From: Nocardioides marmotae
GTDB lineage: Bacteria; Actinomycetota; Actinomycetes; Propionibacteriales; Nocardioidaceae
Direction of reading: 5' to 3'
Assembly: GCF_013177455.1 (NCBI RefSeq)
Contig: NZ_CP053660.1
Span: forward strand, 1,488,001 to 1,552,000
Length of the DNA: 64,000 nt
Shown here: one piece after another, positions 8,867 through 18,091 of the stretch
Layout: the number at the start of each line of letters is the position of its first letter
Numbering within the stretch: the stretch's first letter is position 1
Made by a program: the position numbers and the translations under genes
Notes under the pieces: generated by a model
What the model was told of the DNA's origin: nothing
The model's database searches: none
What the model saw: the letters and a program-made list of their open reading frames with translations, nothing else

Positions 8867-9424
8867 GTGATCAACGACATCCTCAACGAGGCCGACAGCA
8901 AGATGGACAAGTCGGTCGAGGCCACGCGCGAGGAGTTCGCCGCGATCCGGGCCGGCCGCGCCCACCCCAGCATGTTCTCCAAGATCATGGTGGACTACTA
9001 CGGGACGCCGACGCCGATCCAGCAGCTGGCCTCCTTCACCGCCCCCGAGGCGCGGACCATCCTGATCTCGCCCTTCGACCAGGGCGCGATGAAGAACATC
9101 GAGCGGGCGATCCGCGACTCCGACCTCGGCGTGAACCCCGCCGACGACGGCAAGGTCATCCGCTGTGTCTTCCCCGAGCTGACCGAGGAGCGCCGCAAGG
9201 AGTACATCAAGGTCGCCCGCGGCAAGGCCGAGGACGGCCGGGTCGCCGTCCGCAACCTGCGCCGCACCGCCAAGCAGAACCTCGAGAAGCTCGAGAAGGA
9301 CGGCGAGGTCGGCAAGGACGACGTCTCCGGCGCCGAGAAGCGGCTCGACGGCCTGACCAAGAAGCACACCGACGCCATCGACGAGATGCTGAAGAACAAG
9401 GAGTCCGAGCTCCTCGAGGTCTGA
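8867..9424 (+). CDS. frr: Ribosome recycling factor
   Basis: RRF splits post-termination ribosomes together with EF-G. The 185-residue product is full length and has the usual pattern: an N-terminal helix, the RAGRAHPS and VDYYGTPTPIQQLA segments, and the C-terminal three-helix-bundle segment with PELTEERRKEYIKVA. The start is GTG at 8867 with AGGAGC six bases upstream. It follows pyrH by 40 bp and precedes cdsA by 14 bp, so co-transcription is likely. Confidence 0.97.
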   Translation: MINDILNEADSKMDKSVEATREEFAAIRAGRAHPSMFSKIMVDYYGTPTPIQQLASFTAPEARTILISPFDQGAMKNIERAIRDSDLGVNPADDGKVIRCVFPELTEERRKEYIKVARGKAEDGRVAVRNLRRTAKQNLEKLEKDGEVGKDDVSGAEKRLDGLTKKHTDAIDEMLKNKESELLEV

Positions 9425-9438
9425 GGGGCGGGCACTCC

Positions 9439-10326
9439 ATGACCGAATCCCCGATGCCGGCCGCTCCGCCGGCCAAGGACCACGGGCGCGCCGGGCGGGA
9501 CCTCAAGGCCGCCGTCACCTCGGCGGTCGTCCTGCTTGCCGCGATCGCCGCCTCGCTGCTCTTCTGGAAGACGGCGTTCATGGTGATCGTCGCGGTGGCG
9601 GTCGTCGTCGCGATCTGGGAGCTGCGCAAGGGTCTGCTGGCCAAGGGCATCGACCTGCCCGAGCAGCCGCTGATGATCGGCGGCGTCGTGATGGTCGTCG
9701 TCGCGTACTTCTCCGGCGCGCCCGCGCTGGTCACCGCCACCGCCGTCTCGGCGCTGGTGACGATGCTCTGGCTGCTGCGCAGGGGCATCGACGGCTACGT
9801 GCAGAACGCCACGGCGTCGGTGTTCACCCTGGTCTACGTGCCGTTCCTCGGCTCGTTCGTCGCGCTGCTCCTCGCCGAGGGCGGGACCGGTCTCGACGGC
9901 GGCGGCTCGGGCCTCGACGACCCCGGCGTCCAGGGGATCATCACCTTCATCCTGGTGACCATCGCCTCCGACATCGGCGGGTACGTCGCGGGCGTCCTGT
10001 TCGGCAAGCACCCGATGGCGCCGGTGATCTCGCCGAAGAAGTCGTGGGAGGGCTTCGCCGGCTCGCTGGTCTTCACCGTCGCCGCCGGCTGGGCGCTGGT
10101 CACCTACCTCCTCGACGGCGACTGGTGGGTCGGCATCGCCCTCGGCATCATTGCCGTGGTCATGGCGACCCTCGGCGACCTGTGCGAGTCGGTGATCAAG
10201 CGCGACCTCGGCATCAAGGACATGAGCCAGGTCATCCCCGGCCACGGCGGCCTGATGGACCGGCTCGACTCGCTGCTGGCCACGGTCGCGCCGATCTGGC
10301 TGCTGCTGCACTACGCGGTCTTCTGA
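9439..10326 (+). CDS. cdsA: Phosphatidate cytidylyltransferase
   Basis: CdsA makes CDP-diacylglycerol from phosphatidic acid and CTP at the cytoplasmic membrane, feeding all phospholipid synthesis. The 295-residue protein has about eight hydrophobic segments between 25 and 290 after a short soluble head. The family signature near 254-280 is intact: SVIKRDLGIKDMSQVIPGHG followed by GLMDRLD. GAGGGGCGG lies upstream of the ATG. It sits directly after frr, the standard neighbour. Confidence 0.95.
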   Translation: MTESPMPAAPPAKDHGRAGRDLKAAVTSAVVLLAAIAASLLFWKTAFMVIVAVAVVVAIWELRKGLLAKGIDLPEQPLMIGGVVMVVVAYFSGAPALVTATAVSALVTMLWLLRRGIDGYVQNATASVFTLVYVPFLGSFVALLLAEGGTGLDGGGSGLDDPGVQGIITFILVTIASDIGGYVAGVLFGKHPMAPVISPKKSWEGFAGSLVFTVAAGWALVTYLLDGDWWVGIALGIIAVVMATLGDLCESVIKRDLGIKDMSQVIPGHGGLMDRLDSLLATVAPIWLLLHYAVF

Positions 10327-10339
10327 CCGTCGTGACCTG

Positions 10340-10867
10340 ATGGCTGCCCTCTTCCTCGTCCGGCACGGCCGGCCGCTGGTCGACCGGACCCGCCCGGCCC
10401 ACACCTGGGAGCTCGACCCCGCCGGCTTCGACGACGTCTGGGCGCTGCGCGACCGGCTGCCCCAGGGCGGCACCTGGTTCACCTCGCCGGAGCCGAAGGC
10501 GGTGGGGACCGCCCAGCTGCTCACCGAGGGGGAGGTCGGCGTGGTGGCCGACCTGCGCGAGCAGGTCCGCGACACCGCCGACTGGCTGCCGGACTTCGAG
10601 GCCACGGTCCGGCGCGCGTTCGCCGAGCCCGACCACGCGGCGTACGACGGGTGGGAGCCGCTGGCCCGGACCCGGGAGCGCGTCGTGCGCTCGGTCGCCT
10701 CGATCCTGCGCCTGCACGGCGACGGGCCGGTCGTCCTCGTCGGGCACGGCACGGCCTGGGCGCTGGTCCACGCCGCGGTCACCGGCACGGAGGCGGACCC
10801 GGCGACCTGGGCAGGGCTCGGCATGCCCGCCGTCATCGCCGTCGAGGAGCCGTTAGTGTCGGCGTGA
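10340..10867 (+). CDS. Histidine phosphatase family protein
   Basis: This 175-residue protein belongs to the phosphoglycerate mutase-like histidine phosphatase superfamily. It begins with the catalytic LVRHG motif (Arg8, His9 nucleophile, Gly10), and the second catalytic His is in LVGHGTA (His136). Substrate is unknown; members include phosphoglycerate mutases, SixA and alpha-ribazole phosphatases. It is short, with little insertion between the motifs. It follows cdsA by 13 bp and overlaps the next membrane protein start by one base. Confidence 0.85.
   Translation: MAALFLVRHGRPLVDRTRPAHTWELDPAGFDDVWALRDRLPQGGTWFTSPEPKAVGTAQLLTEGEVGVVADLREQVRDTADWLPDFEATVRRAFAEPDHAAYDGWEPLARTRERVVRSVASILRLHGDGPVVLVGHGTAWALVHAAVTGTEADPATWAGLGMPAVIAVEEPLVSA
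10854..10859 (+). promoter_or_regulatory. -10 box (TAGTGT) before membrane protein gene
   Basis: TAGTGT inside the end of the histidine phosphatase gene lies seven bases before the ATG at 10867. This spacing matches the leaderless pattern seen at many starts in this window. Confidence 0.45.
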
Positions 10868-11277
10868 TGGAGATCGAGGACCGCACGGACGAGCCGACGC
10901 CGGCCCAGCCGACGACCGGCGATCCGGCCACGGACGACCCGACGACCGACCCAGCGACCGAGGGCACCCTCCCCGACTGGTGGCACCGCGACCACCCGGT
11001 CTTCACCCCGCTCGCCGGCTTCTTCACCGGGCTGGTCGCCGTCACCTTGGTGCCGGGGGTCTACGCCGCGGTGCTGGGCGCGCTGTTCGACACCGGCACC
11101 GCCGAGGACCTCTTCCCCTACGTCCTGGTGCTGCTCGCGGTGCCGTTGGGCCTGATCGCGGTGCGCCGCAGCCGTCGCTTCGGCAGCTACATGCTGCTCG
11201 GCATGGTGCTCACGGCGCTGGTGGTCGCGGGGGTCACCGCGCTGGTGCTGTGGGCGATGGTCTCGACCCAGTCCTGA
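10867..11277 (+). CDS. Small membrane protein of unknown function
   Basis: The 136-residue product has a Thr/Pro/Asp-rich soluble head (1 to about 38) with repeated [14 protein letters not shown] segments. Three hydrophobic stretches follow at about 50-72, 80-98 and 106-133, the second and third separated by a basic loop RRSRRF. The ATG overlaps the upstream stop (TGATG). I do not recognise a named family. Position between a phosphatase and rlmN gives no functional clue. Confidence 0.75.
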   Translation: MEIEDRTDEPTPAQPTTGDPATDDPTTDPATEGTLPDWWHRDHPVFTPLAGFFTGLVAVTLVPGVYAAVLGALFDTGTAEDLFPYVLVLLAVPLGLIAVRRSRRFGSYMLLGMVLTALVVAGVTALVLWAMVSTQS

Positions 11278-11321
11278 GGCCGGCCCCGGGCCGAGGATTG
11301 AGCCGCGCGCCGCGCGGATGG

Positions 11322-11327
11322 GAGACT
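11322..11327 (+). promoter_or_regulatory. Candidate -10 box (GAGACT) of rlmN
   Basis: GAGACT ends eight bases before the ATG at 11336. The same hexamer stands six bases before the dxr GTG. It is a weaker match than TANNNT. Confidence 0.3.
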
Positions 11328-11335
11328 GGACGGCG

Positions 11336-12457
11336 ATGTCTGACCCCAAGCCCCTCCCTCTCGTCTTCAACGAGCCGCGCGGTCGCAAGAAGCCGCCGCG
11401 GCACCTCGCCGACCTCACCTCCGCCGAGCGCAAGACGCTGCTGGAGGAGCAGGGGCTCCCGGGCTTCCGGGCCAAGCAGCTCTCGACCCACTACTTCGGC
11501 CGCCTGGTCGACGACCCGGCCGAGATGACCGACCTGCCGGCCACCCAGCGCGAGGAGCTCGTCTCCGCGCTGCTGCCGCAGCTGATGACCCCGCTGCGCA
11601 CGCTCGAGGCCGACCGCGGCACCACCCGCAAGACGCTGTGGAAGCTCTTCGACGGCGCGCTCGTGGAGTCGGTGCTCATGCGCTACCCCGACCGCGCGAC
11701 CGTCTGCGTCTCCAGCCAGGCCGGCTGCGGCATGGCCTGCCCGTTCTGCGCCACCGGCCAGGGCGGTCTGCAGCGCAACATGTCGACCGCCGAGATCGTC
11801 GAGCAGGTCGTCGCCGCCGCCCGGTCGATGGCCCGCGGCGAGGTCCCCGGCGGCCCGGGCCGCGTCTCCAACGTGGTGTTCATGGGCATGGGCGAGCCGC
11901 TGGCCAACTACAAGGCGGTCATCGGCGCCGTACGACGCCTCGTCGACACCGCCCCGGACGGCCTCGGCATGTCCGCGCGCGGCATCACCGTCTCCACCGT
12001 CGGCCTGGTGCCGCGGATCAACCAGCTGGCCGAGGAGGGCATCCCGGTCACGCTCGCGCTGAGCCTGCACGCGCCCGACGACGAGCTGCGCAACGAGCTG
12101 GTCCCGATCAACACCCGCTTCTCGGTCGCCGAGACCGTCGAGGCGGCCTGGAACTACGCGCGCACCACCAAGCGCCGGGTCTCCATCGAGTACGCCATGA
12201 TGCGCGGCATCAACGACCAGGCGCACCGCGCAGACCTGCTCGGCGACGTGCTCAACTCCTACGGCGACTGGGGCTGGGTGCACGTCAACCTGATCCCGCT
12301 GAACCCGACGCCGGGCTCGAAGTGGACCGCCTCGGACCCCGCCGACGAGCGGGAGTTCGTCCGCCGTCTGGAGGCCAAGGGCATCCCGACCACGGTCCGC
12401 GACACCCGCGGCCGCGAGATCGACGGGGCCTGCGGGCAGCTCGCCGCCGCGGAGTGA
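11336..12457 (+). CDS. rlmN: Dual-specificity rRNA/tRNA adenine-C2 methyltransferase RlmN
   Basis: RlmN is a radical-SAM enzyme that methylates C2 of A2503 in 23S rRNA and A37 in some tRNAs. The 373-residue protein has the [4Fe-4S] motif CGMACPFC (Cys131, Cys135, Cys138), the GMGEPL SAM-binding loop near 185, and the conserved C-terminal methyl-carrying Cys366 in IDGACGQL. An in-frame ATG exists at 11318, but the start at 11336 matches family length and is placed eight bases after a GAGACT box. Position after cdsA is typical for actinobacteria. Confidence 0.95.
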   Translation: MSDPKPLPLVFNEPRGRKKPPRHLADLTSAERKTLLEEQGLPGFRAKQLSTHYFGRLVDDPAEMTDLPATQREELVSALLPQLMTPLRTLEADRGTTRKTLWKLFDGALVESVLMRYPDRATVCVSSQAGCGMACPFCATGQGGLQRNMSTAEIVEQVVAAARSMARGEVPGGPGRVSNVVFMGMGEPLANYKAVIGAVRRLVDTAPDGLGMSARGITVSTVGLVPRINQLAEEGIPVTLALSLHAPDDELRNELVPINTRFSVAETVEAAWNYARTTKRRVSIEYAMMRGINDQAHRADLLGDVLNSYGDWGWVHVNLIPLNPTPGSKWTASDPADEREFVRRLEAKGIPTTVRDTRGREIDGACGQLAAAE

Positions 12458-12501
12458 CCGCCCCGGCGCCGCCCCGACCGGCGGCGTGAAGGCCTGGACG
12501 A

Positions 12502-12557
12502 CGAAGGACCCGCTCCACCCCGGGAGCAGCGGCAGCCCGGGGAGGGCGGGTCCTTCG
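12502..12557. terminator. Bidirectional terminator between rlmN and metallophosphoesterase
   Basis: Outer arms 12502-12513 and 12546-12557 pair over 12 bp, and inner arms 12518-12524 and 12536-12542 pair over 7 bp. It sits between two convergent genes and should stop transcription from both sides. Confidence 0.85.
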
Positions 12558-12576
12558 GGTCTGGGCCCGCAGCGGG

Positions 12577-14349
12577 TCAGCGCAGCGGGTTGCGGATGAG
12601 CAGCTCGACGTTGCGGTCCGCGGAGGTGCCGCGGCGGTCGCCGCCCTTCTCCTGCCACTCGTTGGCGGCGAGCTCGCGGCCGATCGAGGCGAGGGCGTGG
12701 GTGTCGCCCAGGTCGGCACCCGGGGTGACCGCGCCGCCGTGGTCGACCATCGTGGCGAAGATCGACAGCGTGCCGTCCTTGTTGTCGGCGACCTCGATGA
12801 GACGCGACTGCTGGGGCCAGTCGATGTGGGAGGCGGTGTTGATCTCCCAGAAGCCGCGGCCCTTGTTCTTCTTCTTGTTCGCGACGACCGGCCGCGGCCA
12901 CACGTGGTTGGTGTGGGTGTGGCCGTTGACCCAGGCGATGACGACCGGGTGGGCGTGGAGGACCTTGATCAGCTCCTCGGCCAGGACCCGGTCGCCGCCC
13001 TCGTTGTTGGTCATCGAGGTCGAGGGGTGGTGGGAGCAGATGACGGCGTACTTCTTGTCGGCCTTGGCCTGCTTCAGCGTGCGCTTGAGCCAGGCCAGCT
13101 GCGCGCGGTCGATCGAGCCGTTCTGGCCGCCGGCGGTGTTGACCGAGTCGAGGACGACGAAGCGGATCTTGTTGCGCGTGTAGGCGTAGTACGCCGTGCC
13201 CTGCGCCTTGTTCTCCTCGGTGAACCCGTGGCCGACCGGCTTGCTGGTGGTCTCGAAGTGCTCGGCGACGACCTCGGCGCGGCTGAGCAGGCGGCGGTCC
13301 TCGTCGGGGGTGACGGTACGCGTGTTGGGCGCCTCGGCGATCCGCTTGAGCAGGCGGGCGACCGCCTCGCCGCGGGCGAGCAGCGCGCCGAGGACCTCGA
13401 GCTTGGCGATGCCCTCGGGGGGCTGGATGGCCTTGATCGAGCCGACGGCGAACTCCGAGAGACCCTCGATGGTCTGCGGGAAGTTGCCCTGGACCAGGCC
13501 GTCGTGGTTGCCGAAGGCCGTGATCCACGGCATCGCGAGCCCCTCGGCCTCGAAGGGACGGCGGGCGGCGTCGAGCAGGCCGGGGACGGTCGGGAAGCCG
13601 AACGTGCCGCGCGGGCGGTCGACCTCGGCGCCCTCGGGCTGCCCGTCGGGGTGGTAGTAGTGGATGTCGTAGTGGTCGGGGTCGAGGTCGTGGACGCCCT
13701 CCCACTTCTCGGTGTCACCGGAGTCCACCCGGACCTCGCCGCCGTCGAGGACGTCGATGTTCCAGCGGATCTCGTTGTACTGGCTGTTGTCGGAGTTGTC
13801 GCCGGTCTGCACGGCCACGGCGAGGGGCTTGCCGGTGACCGGGCCCTTCCCGATGGCGTTGATCTGGCGGACCATCGAGTCGGCGATGTGCGCGGTGAGC
13901 ATCTCGTGGGCCCGGTAGGACGAGGAGAGCTGGTTGCCCGGGGTGGGGCCGCCGAGGTCGGCGTCGTCCCAGCGGTCGACCCACTCCACCCGCAGCGGCG
14001 ACTGCGCGTCGAGGACGTGGACGTCGCTGAGCTGGGCGAAGGCGAGCAGACCCTTGCGCTTGCGGGCGCGGCGCGCGGCGGCCTTGAGCCCGAGGTCCTG
14101 GCGCAGGCGGTGCTTCTCACCGGGGCCGGCGACGAGCGGGGCGTAGCCCAGCGCGCCCGGCGCGCCCTTGCGGATGACCCGGGCGAGGGTGGTGCCGCGC
14201 TTGGCGACGGCCGCGGCGGCGGTCGACCCGGCGGAGGACGCGGCGGAGGCCGCGGAGGTGGCGGCCGCCGAGGCGGCGGTCGTGGCAGCGAGGGCGGCTG
14301 CTCCGGCGGAGCGGAGCAGCTGGCGACGGGAGATCTCTGGCATCGGCAT
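12577..14349 (-). CDS. Tat-exported metallophosphoesterase (PPA1498-like family)
   Basis: The 590-residue protein begins with a twin-arginine signal ([14 protein letters not shown], residues 6-19) and a long Ala/Ser-rich stretch, so it should be folded in the cytoplasm and exported. The calcineurin-like metal-binding motifs occur in order: [28 protein letters not shown] and NGHTHTN. The family corresponds to the TIGR03767-type metallophosphoesterases of actinobacteria; substrate is unknown. There are two possible ATGs, at 14349 and 14343. TAGGGT on the minus strand lies nine bases upstream. It is convergent with rlmN across a strong terminator. Confidence 0.9.
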   Translation of the reverse strand: MPMPEISRRQLLRSAGAAALAATTAASAAATSAASAASSAGSTAAAAVAKRGTTLARVIRKGAPGALGYAPLVAGPGEKHRLRQDLGLKAAARRARKRKGLLAFAQLSDVHVLDAQSPLRVEWVDRWDDADLGGPTPGNQLSSSYRAHEMLTAHIADSMVRQINAIGKGPVTGKPLAVAVQTGDNSDNSQYNEIRWNIDVLDGGEVRVDSGDTEKWEGVHDLDPDHYDIHYYHPDGQPEGAEVDRPRGTFGFPTVPGLLDAARRPFEAEGLAMPWITAFGNHDGLVQGNFPQTIEGLSEFAVGSIKAIQPPEGIAKLEVLGALLARGEAVARLLKRIAEAPNTRTVTPDEDRRLLSRAEVVAEHFETTSKPVGHGFTEENKAQGTAYYAYTRNKIRFVVLDSVNTAGGQNGSIDRAQLAWLKRTLKQAKADKKYAVICSHHPSTSMTNNEGGDRVLAEELIKVLHAHPVVIAWVNGHTHTNHVWPRPVVANKKKNKGRGFWEINTASHIDWPQQSRLIEVADNKDGTLSIFATMVDHGGAVTPGADLGDTHALASIGRELAANEWQEKGGDRRGTSADRNVELLIRNPLR

Positions 14350-14358
14350 GGTGCGATC

Positions 14359-14364
14359 ACCCTA
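14359..14364 (-). promoter_or_regulatory. -10 box (TAGGGT) of metallophosphoesterase
   Basis: On the minus strand TAGGGT ends nine bases before the ATG at 14349, giving a very short or absent leader. Confidence 0.4.
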
Positions 14365-14402
14365 GGTGTGACGACCGACACCTGGGGAGCTATTCGGTCA
14401 AC

Positions 14403-15515
14403 TCACCGGGCGTCCCGCTCGGGCCGGGGCGCGCCGGCCGCGACGAGCGCGGCGGCCTCGGCGACGGTGTCGACAAGGTGCACGTGGGGCGCCATCGGCC
14501 GCTCGCGCGCCAGCGCGCGGAGGAGGGGCCAGGCGGGGAAGGTCTCGGTCCAGTGGGTCCGCCCGACCAGGACCATCGGCGCGAGCGAGGACTCATCGGC
14601 GTAGTAGTTCTCGCAGGCGTCCTGGAAGACCTCCTGGACGGTGCCGGCGGCGCCGGGGAGGAAGACGATCCCGCCGTCGCAGACCTCCAGCAGCACGGCC
14701 TCGCGGGTGGCGTTGCGGAAGTACTTCGCGATCGAGGTGGCGAAGACGTTGGGCGGCTCGTGCCCGTAGTGCCAGGTGGGGATCCCCAGGGTGTCGACGG
14801 GATCGGGGTGCCGGTCGCACACCTCCAGCGCGACGCGGGCCCACGCCCCGATCGAGGGCCGGTACGCCGGCACGCGGGCCAGGTCCGCGAGGGCGGCGGT
14901 CAGCTCCTCGGCGGGCCGCCGCGCCAGCCGCGCCCCGAGGTTCGCGGCCTCCATCGCGCCGGGCCCGCCGCCGGTGGCGACCGTGCACGCCCCGCCCAGG
15001 GCGTGCCCGAGCGCGGCCGCCGCGGCGTACCCCTCCGAGCCCCGCTGGAGCGCGTGGCCGCCCATGACCCCGACCAGGCGCCGGCCGGTCACCCAGGAGG
15101 TGAGGGCCTGGTCGATGGCGTGGTCGTGGAGCGCCTTGGCCAGCGCGGTCTCGGGGGTCGGCGGCTCCTGGGACCACGCGTAGGCGCGTGCGTCCAGCGA
15201 GGACTCGTAGGGGCCCGCGCCGTACAGCTCGGCGGCGGTGTAGAGCTCGGCCCGGGCGGTGTCGAGCGGCGCGCCGGGGGCGACGGGCAGCACCAGCGCG
15301 CCCTGGTCGAGCAACCGCTCGGCCTGCCCCGGGGCGAAGGTGCACCCGAGGAAGGCCGCGCCGGCCACCCGGCAGCGCGCCAGCCGGTCCGTGCGGTCGG
15401 ACAGGTCGACCGCACGGACCCGCCAGCCCGACAGCGACGTCGCCCCCGCGGCCATGCGGCGGTCGAAGTCCGCCAGCGACTCGACCTGGACGACGCGGCC
15501 GTGGGTGTGCCTCAC
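14403..15515 (-). CDS. LOG family (lysine decarboxylase-like) protein
   Basis: The 370-residue protein belongs to the LOG/TIGR00730-like Rossmann family, which includes cytokinin riboside 5'-monophosphate phosphoribohydrolases and related nucleotide hydrolases. Visible motifs are GVMGGHA near 150, GGGPGAMEAAN near 181-191 and FLPGAAGTVQEVFQ near 287. The last differs from the canonical PGGxGTxxE by Ala for Gly but keeps the Glu. The N-terminal 140 residues are an extension beyond the minimal LOG domain. Start is GTG at 15515, six bases after a TAGGTT box with no ribosome-binding site, so the mRNA is probably leaderless. Confidence 0.8.
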   Translation of the reverse strand: MRHTHGRVVQVESLADFDRRMAAGATSLSGWRVRAVDLSDRTDRLARCRVAGAAFLGCTFAPGQAERLLDQGALVLPVAPGAPLDTARAELYTAAELYGAGPYESSLDARAYAWSQEPPTPETALAKALHDHAIDQALTSWVTGRRLVGVMGGHALQRGSEGYAAAAALGHALGGACTVATGGGPGAMEAANLGARLARRPAEELTAALADLARVPAYRPSIGAWARVALEVCDRHPDPVDTLGIPTWHYGHEPPNVFATSIAKYFRNATREAVLLEVCDGGIVFLPGAAGTVQEVFQDACENYYADESSLAPMVLVGRTHWTETFPAWPLLRALARERPMAPHVHLVDTVAEAAALVAAGAPRPERDAR

Positions 15516-15521
15516 CCCGTC

Positions 15522-15527
15522 AACCTA
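15522..15527 (-). promoter_or_regulatory. -10 box (TAGGTT) of LOG gene
   Basis: Minus-strand TAGGTT ends six bases before the GTG at 15515. Leaderless arrangement. Confidence 0.5.
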
Positions 15528-15561
15528 GGGGTGGCCTCCCAGCGGTCCTCGACGCGTGGCC

Positions 15562-16464
15562 CTAGAAGGCGGTGGCGAGCAGGTCGGCGAAGAGCTCCTG
15601 CTCGTCGACGGCCAACCCCCGGGCCCGGAACCACCGACACACGTTGGTGCAGTCGCGGAGCAGGTAGTCCATGCCGTGGAGGTTGCCGACGAGGTCGACG
15701 ACCTGCGGGAGGTCGATGACGACGAGCCGGTCCCCGGCCGCCAGGATGTTGTACGGCGACAGGTCGCCGTGCACCAGGCCGTGTTGCGTCATCGTGGCCA
15801 TCGCCTCGCGCAGCTGGTCGAAGTAGGAGGCCAGCAGCGCCGGCGCCGGCCGGGCCTGGGCGAGCCGAGGTGCCGTCTCGGGGCCGTCCTCGCCGTCGAT
15901 GCTGATCCACTCCATGAGCAGCTCGGTGCCGTCGACCTGCACGGGGTAGGGGACCGGGAGGCCGAGCGACCACAGCCGTTTCAGCGCGGCCCACTCCGAG
16001 ACGGTCCACTCGGCGGCTGCGACCTGGCGGCCGAAGGTGGAGCCGCGCTTGACGGCGCGCTGGTCGCGGGAGCGCTTCATGCTGCGGCCCTCGGTGTAGG
16101 ACGCGGCCCGGTGGAAGGTGCGGTGCTCGGTCGAGCGGTAGCGCTTGGCGGCCAGGACCACCGCCTGGTCGGGCAGGAGCGGGTCGGCCCGCTCCAGGAG
16201 GAAGACGTCGGCCTCCTTGCCGGTCTTGAGGATGCCGAGGTCGGTGTCGACGGCGCCGCGGGAGGTCACGACCCAGTCGGGTCGCGGCTCGGGTCCGCGG
16301 GCGAGCGGCTCGACGTCGTACCAGGTCGTCCAGCGCTGGCCCTCGGCCAGGTCGTCGTGGACGCGCCAGCCGGCGACGACGGCGGGGTCGACGGCGGGGT
16401 GGAGGTCGAGGTCGGGGTCAGGGGTGGTGCGGAGGCTCGGGTGCTGCGGGTCGTGCGAGGTCAA
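15562..16464 (-). CDS. RIO1-like serine/threonine protein kinase
   Basis: The 300-residue protein shows the RIO kinase pattern. TGKEADVF near 81-88 is the nucleotide-binding loop, AAKRYRSTEH contains the catalytic Lys, HGDLSPYNIL carries the catalytic loop Asp and Asn, and VIDLPQ replaces the DFG motif as in RIO enzymes. An RSFR-like flexible loop (AASYTEGRSMKRSRDQRAVK) is also present. RIO kinases act in ribosome assembly in eukaryotes and archaea; bacterial targets are not established. The start is TTG at 16464 with GGAG six bases upstream, and it lies inside an out-of-frame upstream mini-ORF, so its translation may be regulated. Confidence 0.88.
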   Translation of the reverse strand: MTSHDPQHPSLRTTPDPDLDLHPAVDPAVVAGWRVHDDLAEGQRWTTWYDVEPLARGPEPRPDWVVTSRGAVDTDLGILKTGKEADVFLLERADPLLPDQAVVLAAKRYRSTEHRTFHRAASYTEGRSMKRSRDQRAVKRGSTFGRQVAAAEWTVSEWAALKRLWSLGLPVPYPVQVDGTELLMEWISIDGEDGPETAPRLAQARPAPALLASYFDQLREAMATMTQHGLVHGDLSPYNILAAGDRLVVIDLPQVVDLVGNLHGMDYLLRDCTNVCRWFRARGLAVDEQELFADLLATAF

Positions 16465-16528
16465 CGGTGCTCCAGGGATCGAGGAGGAGAGGGGGTGCGG
16501 AGGGCAGGGCGAGGACAGTCATGGACAT
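16418..16528 (-). CDS. Putative 36-residue upstream ORF overlapping the RIO kinase start
   Basis: An ATG complementary to 16526-16528 is preceded by AGAGGAGC with near-ideal spacing, a better site than that of the RIO kinase. The frame encodes MSMTVLALPSAPPLLLDPW and continues to a TGA at 16418-16420, 36 residues in total and Pro/Leu-rich. It overlaps the kinase gene in another frame by about 45 bases. It could be a regulatory leader peptide that couples or limits kinase translation. A second in-frame ATG at 16522 exists. No homology is claimed. Confidence 0.35.
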   Translation of the reverse strand: MSMTVLALPSAPPLLLDPWSTVDLARPAAPEPPHHP

Positions 16529-16616
16529 GTCACGCTCCTCTCGATCGCTGGGGCGGGCGGGCGGAAGACCCGGCCGGGACCAGGGTGGTGGCCCGCGGCC
16601 GGGCGTCGCAACGCAT

Positions 16617-17975
16617 TTAGGCGGCGAGTCCGGCGACCGGGATGGCGAGCTCGTGGACCCGCTCCCAGGCGTCGTCGACGTGCACGACGTGGTGGCCGAG
16701 CCGGTGCAGCAGGCTCGCCGCGATGCCGGCGCGGTAGCCCGAGCGGCAGTGCACCCACACCTCGCCCGCGGGGAGGGTCGCGGCGTGCGCAGCGACGTCC
16801 TGGACGGGCACGTGCACGGCGCCGGGGAGGTGCCCCGCGGCCCACTCCTCGCGCTGCCGGACGTCGAGGACGACGCGCGGCGGGGCGGGGTCGTGGGCGG
16901 TCGCGGCGCGGTAGCCCGCCCAGTCGGTGCGGCGGTACGTCGCGGTCAGGCCGGCCCCGTCGAGCACGTGCGTCCCGACGCCCTCGATGCCGATGGCCGC
17001 CAGGTCGCGCAGCGCCGGCCCGAGCGCGGAGGCGTCGTCGGTGACCAGCACGATGTCGGTGCCCCACGGCACCAGCCAGCCGACGTACGTCGCCATCTGG
17101 GGGCCGGCCTCGATGCTGACCGAGCCGGGCAGGTGCGCCTCGGCGAAGCGCGAGCGCTCGCGCAGGTCGACGACCCAGCCGCCGGCGAGCACCGTGTCGG
17201 CGACCTCCTCGGCGGTGCGCGGCCGGGCGGGGCGGGGGTGGGCGCGTCCGGCGCCGGCCCGGTTCAGCGGTGCCACGTGCCGGTAGTGGGCGGGCACGGG
17301 GCCGAAGCCGGCGACCAGGGCCGAGACGAACGCCTCCTGCGGCGTGGTCAGCGCGGGGTTGGCGGTGAGCTGGTCGGCGAGCGTGATCGCCCGGCCCGGG
17401 TCGTGGGCCGGCACCGACGTCGCGGCGCACAGGCTCCCGAACCCGTGGGTGGGGTGCAGCGTGGTGGCGGGGTGGAGGCGGGAGAGCGCCCGCGCGGAGC
17501 GCCACTGCTGCCGCGCCAGCTCGCGGGTCAGGCGGGGGTCGACCAGGTCGGTGCGCCCGACCGTGCCGTGCAGGAGGCTGCCGCCGGTGAACAGCGCGGC
17601 CGGCCGCATCCCCTCGCGCACGAGGAACGCCTGGTGGTGGCGGGTGTGGCCGGGCGTCGCGTGGACCTCCACGCGGAGCCGGCCGACCGGCACCTCGTCG
17701 CCGTCGCGGACCCCGACCCGCTCGAAGTCGACCCGCTCGTCGGCCGCGAGCAGGTAGTCGGCTCCGTGACGGCGGGCCAGGGCCAACGCGCCCGAGACGT
17801 AGTCGCTGTGGATGTGGGTGTCGGCCACCGCCACGATCTCGACCTCGGCCGCCTCGGCGGCCCGCTCGACGGGGGCGAGGTCGCGCGGCGGGTCGACGAC
17901 CAGCGCGCTGCGCCCGTCGTGGACGAGGTGGCAGCGGTTGCCGAGGGAGGGGACCTCGATCGTGACGACGTGCAT
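16617..17975 (-). CDS. MBL-fold hydrolase with two rhodanese domains
   Basis: The 452-residue protein joins an N-terminal metallo-beta-lactamase domain (about 1-240) to two rhodanese-like domains (about 265-355 and 360-450). The metal site is visible as THIHSDY (His54, His56, Asp58) and ATPGHTRHH. This layout resembles persulfide dioxygenase (ETHE1)-sulfurtransferase proteins that oxidise glutathione- or mycothiol-type persulfides. The first rhodanese domain has no active-site Cys loop (VTDDAS in its place). The second has HCRSGYR with Cys410 and should be active. I chose ATG 17975, which has AGGAGG at ideal spacing; an in-frame upstream ATG at 18011 is less likely. Confidence 0.88.
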   Translation of the reverse strand: MHVVTIEVPSLGNRCHLVHDGRSALVVDPPRDLAPVERAAEAAEVEIVAVADTHIHSDYVSGALALARRHGADYLLAADERVDFERVGVRDGDEVPVGRLRVEVHATPGHTRHHQAFLVREGMRPAALFTGGSLLHGTVGRTDLVDPRLTRELARQQWRSARALSRLHPATTLHPTHGFGSLCAATSVPAHDPGRAITLADQLTANPALTTPQEAFVSALVAGFGPVPAHYRHVAPLNRAGAGRAHPRPARPRTAEEVADTVLAGGWVVDLRERSRFAEAHLPGSVSIEAGPQMATYVGWLVPWGTDIVLVTDDASALGPALRDLAAIGIEGVGTHVLDGAGLTATYRRTDWAGYRAATAHDPAPPRVVLDVRQREEWAAGHLPGAVHVPVQDVAAHAATLPAGEVWVHCRSGYRAGIAASLLHRLGHHVVHVDDAWERVHELAIPVAGLAA

Positions 17976-18079
17976 CGTTCCTCCTGGGCCGGGTGCCGGC
18001 CGGTTGATCAATGTCTAGCGGGATACTCGACTAAAGAGGTCGGGTCCGCAACCCACCGCGCCGCGTCGGTGCCAGGGGA

Positions 18080-18085
18080 TACCGT
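18080..18085 (+). promoter_or_regulatory. -10 box (TACCGT) of M1 peptidase
   Basis: TACCGT ends six bases before the ATG at 18092, matching the leaderless pattern. Confidence 0.45.
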
Positions 18086-18091
18086 GCATCG

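Noticed and set aside
12697..14604. Very long antisense open frame over the metallophosphoesterase gene
   Set aside because: High GC suppresses stops on the opposite strand. The translation is Val/Arg/Gly/Asp-rich nonsense, while the minus strand encodes clear Tat and metal motifs. The same applies to long antisense frames over pnp, infB, the PotA region and the amidohydrolase.
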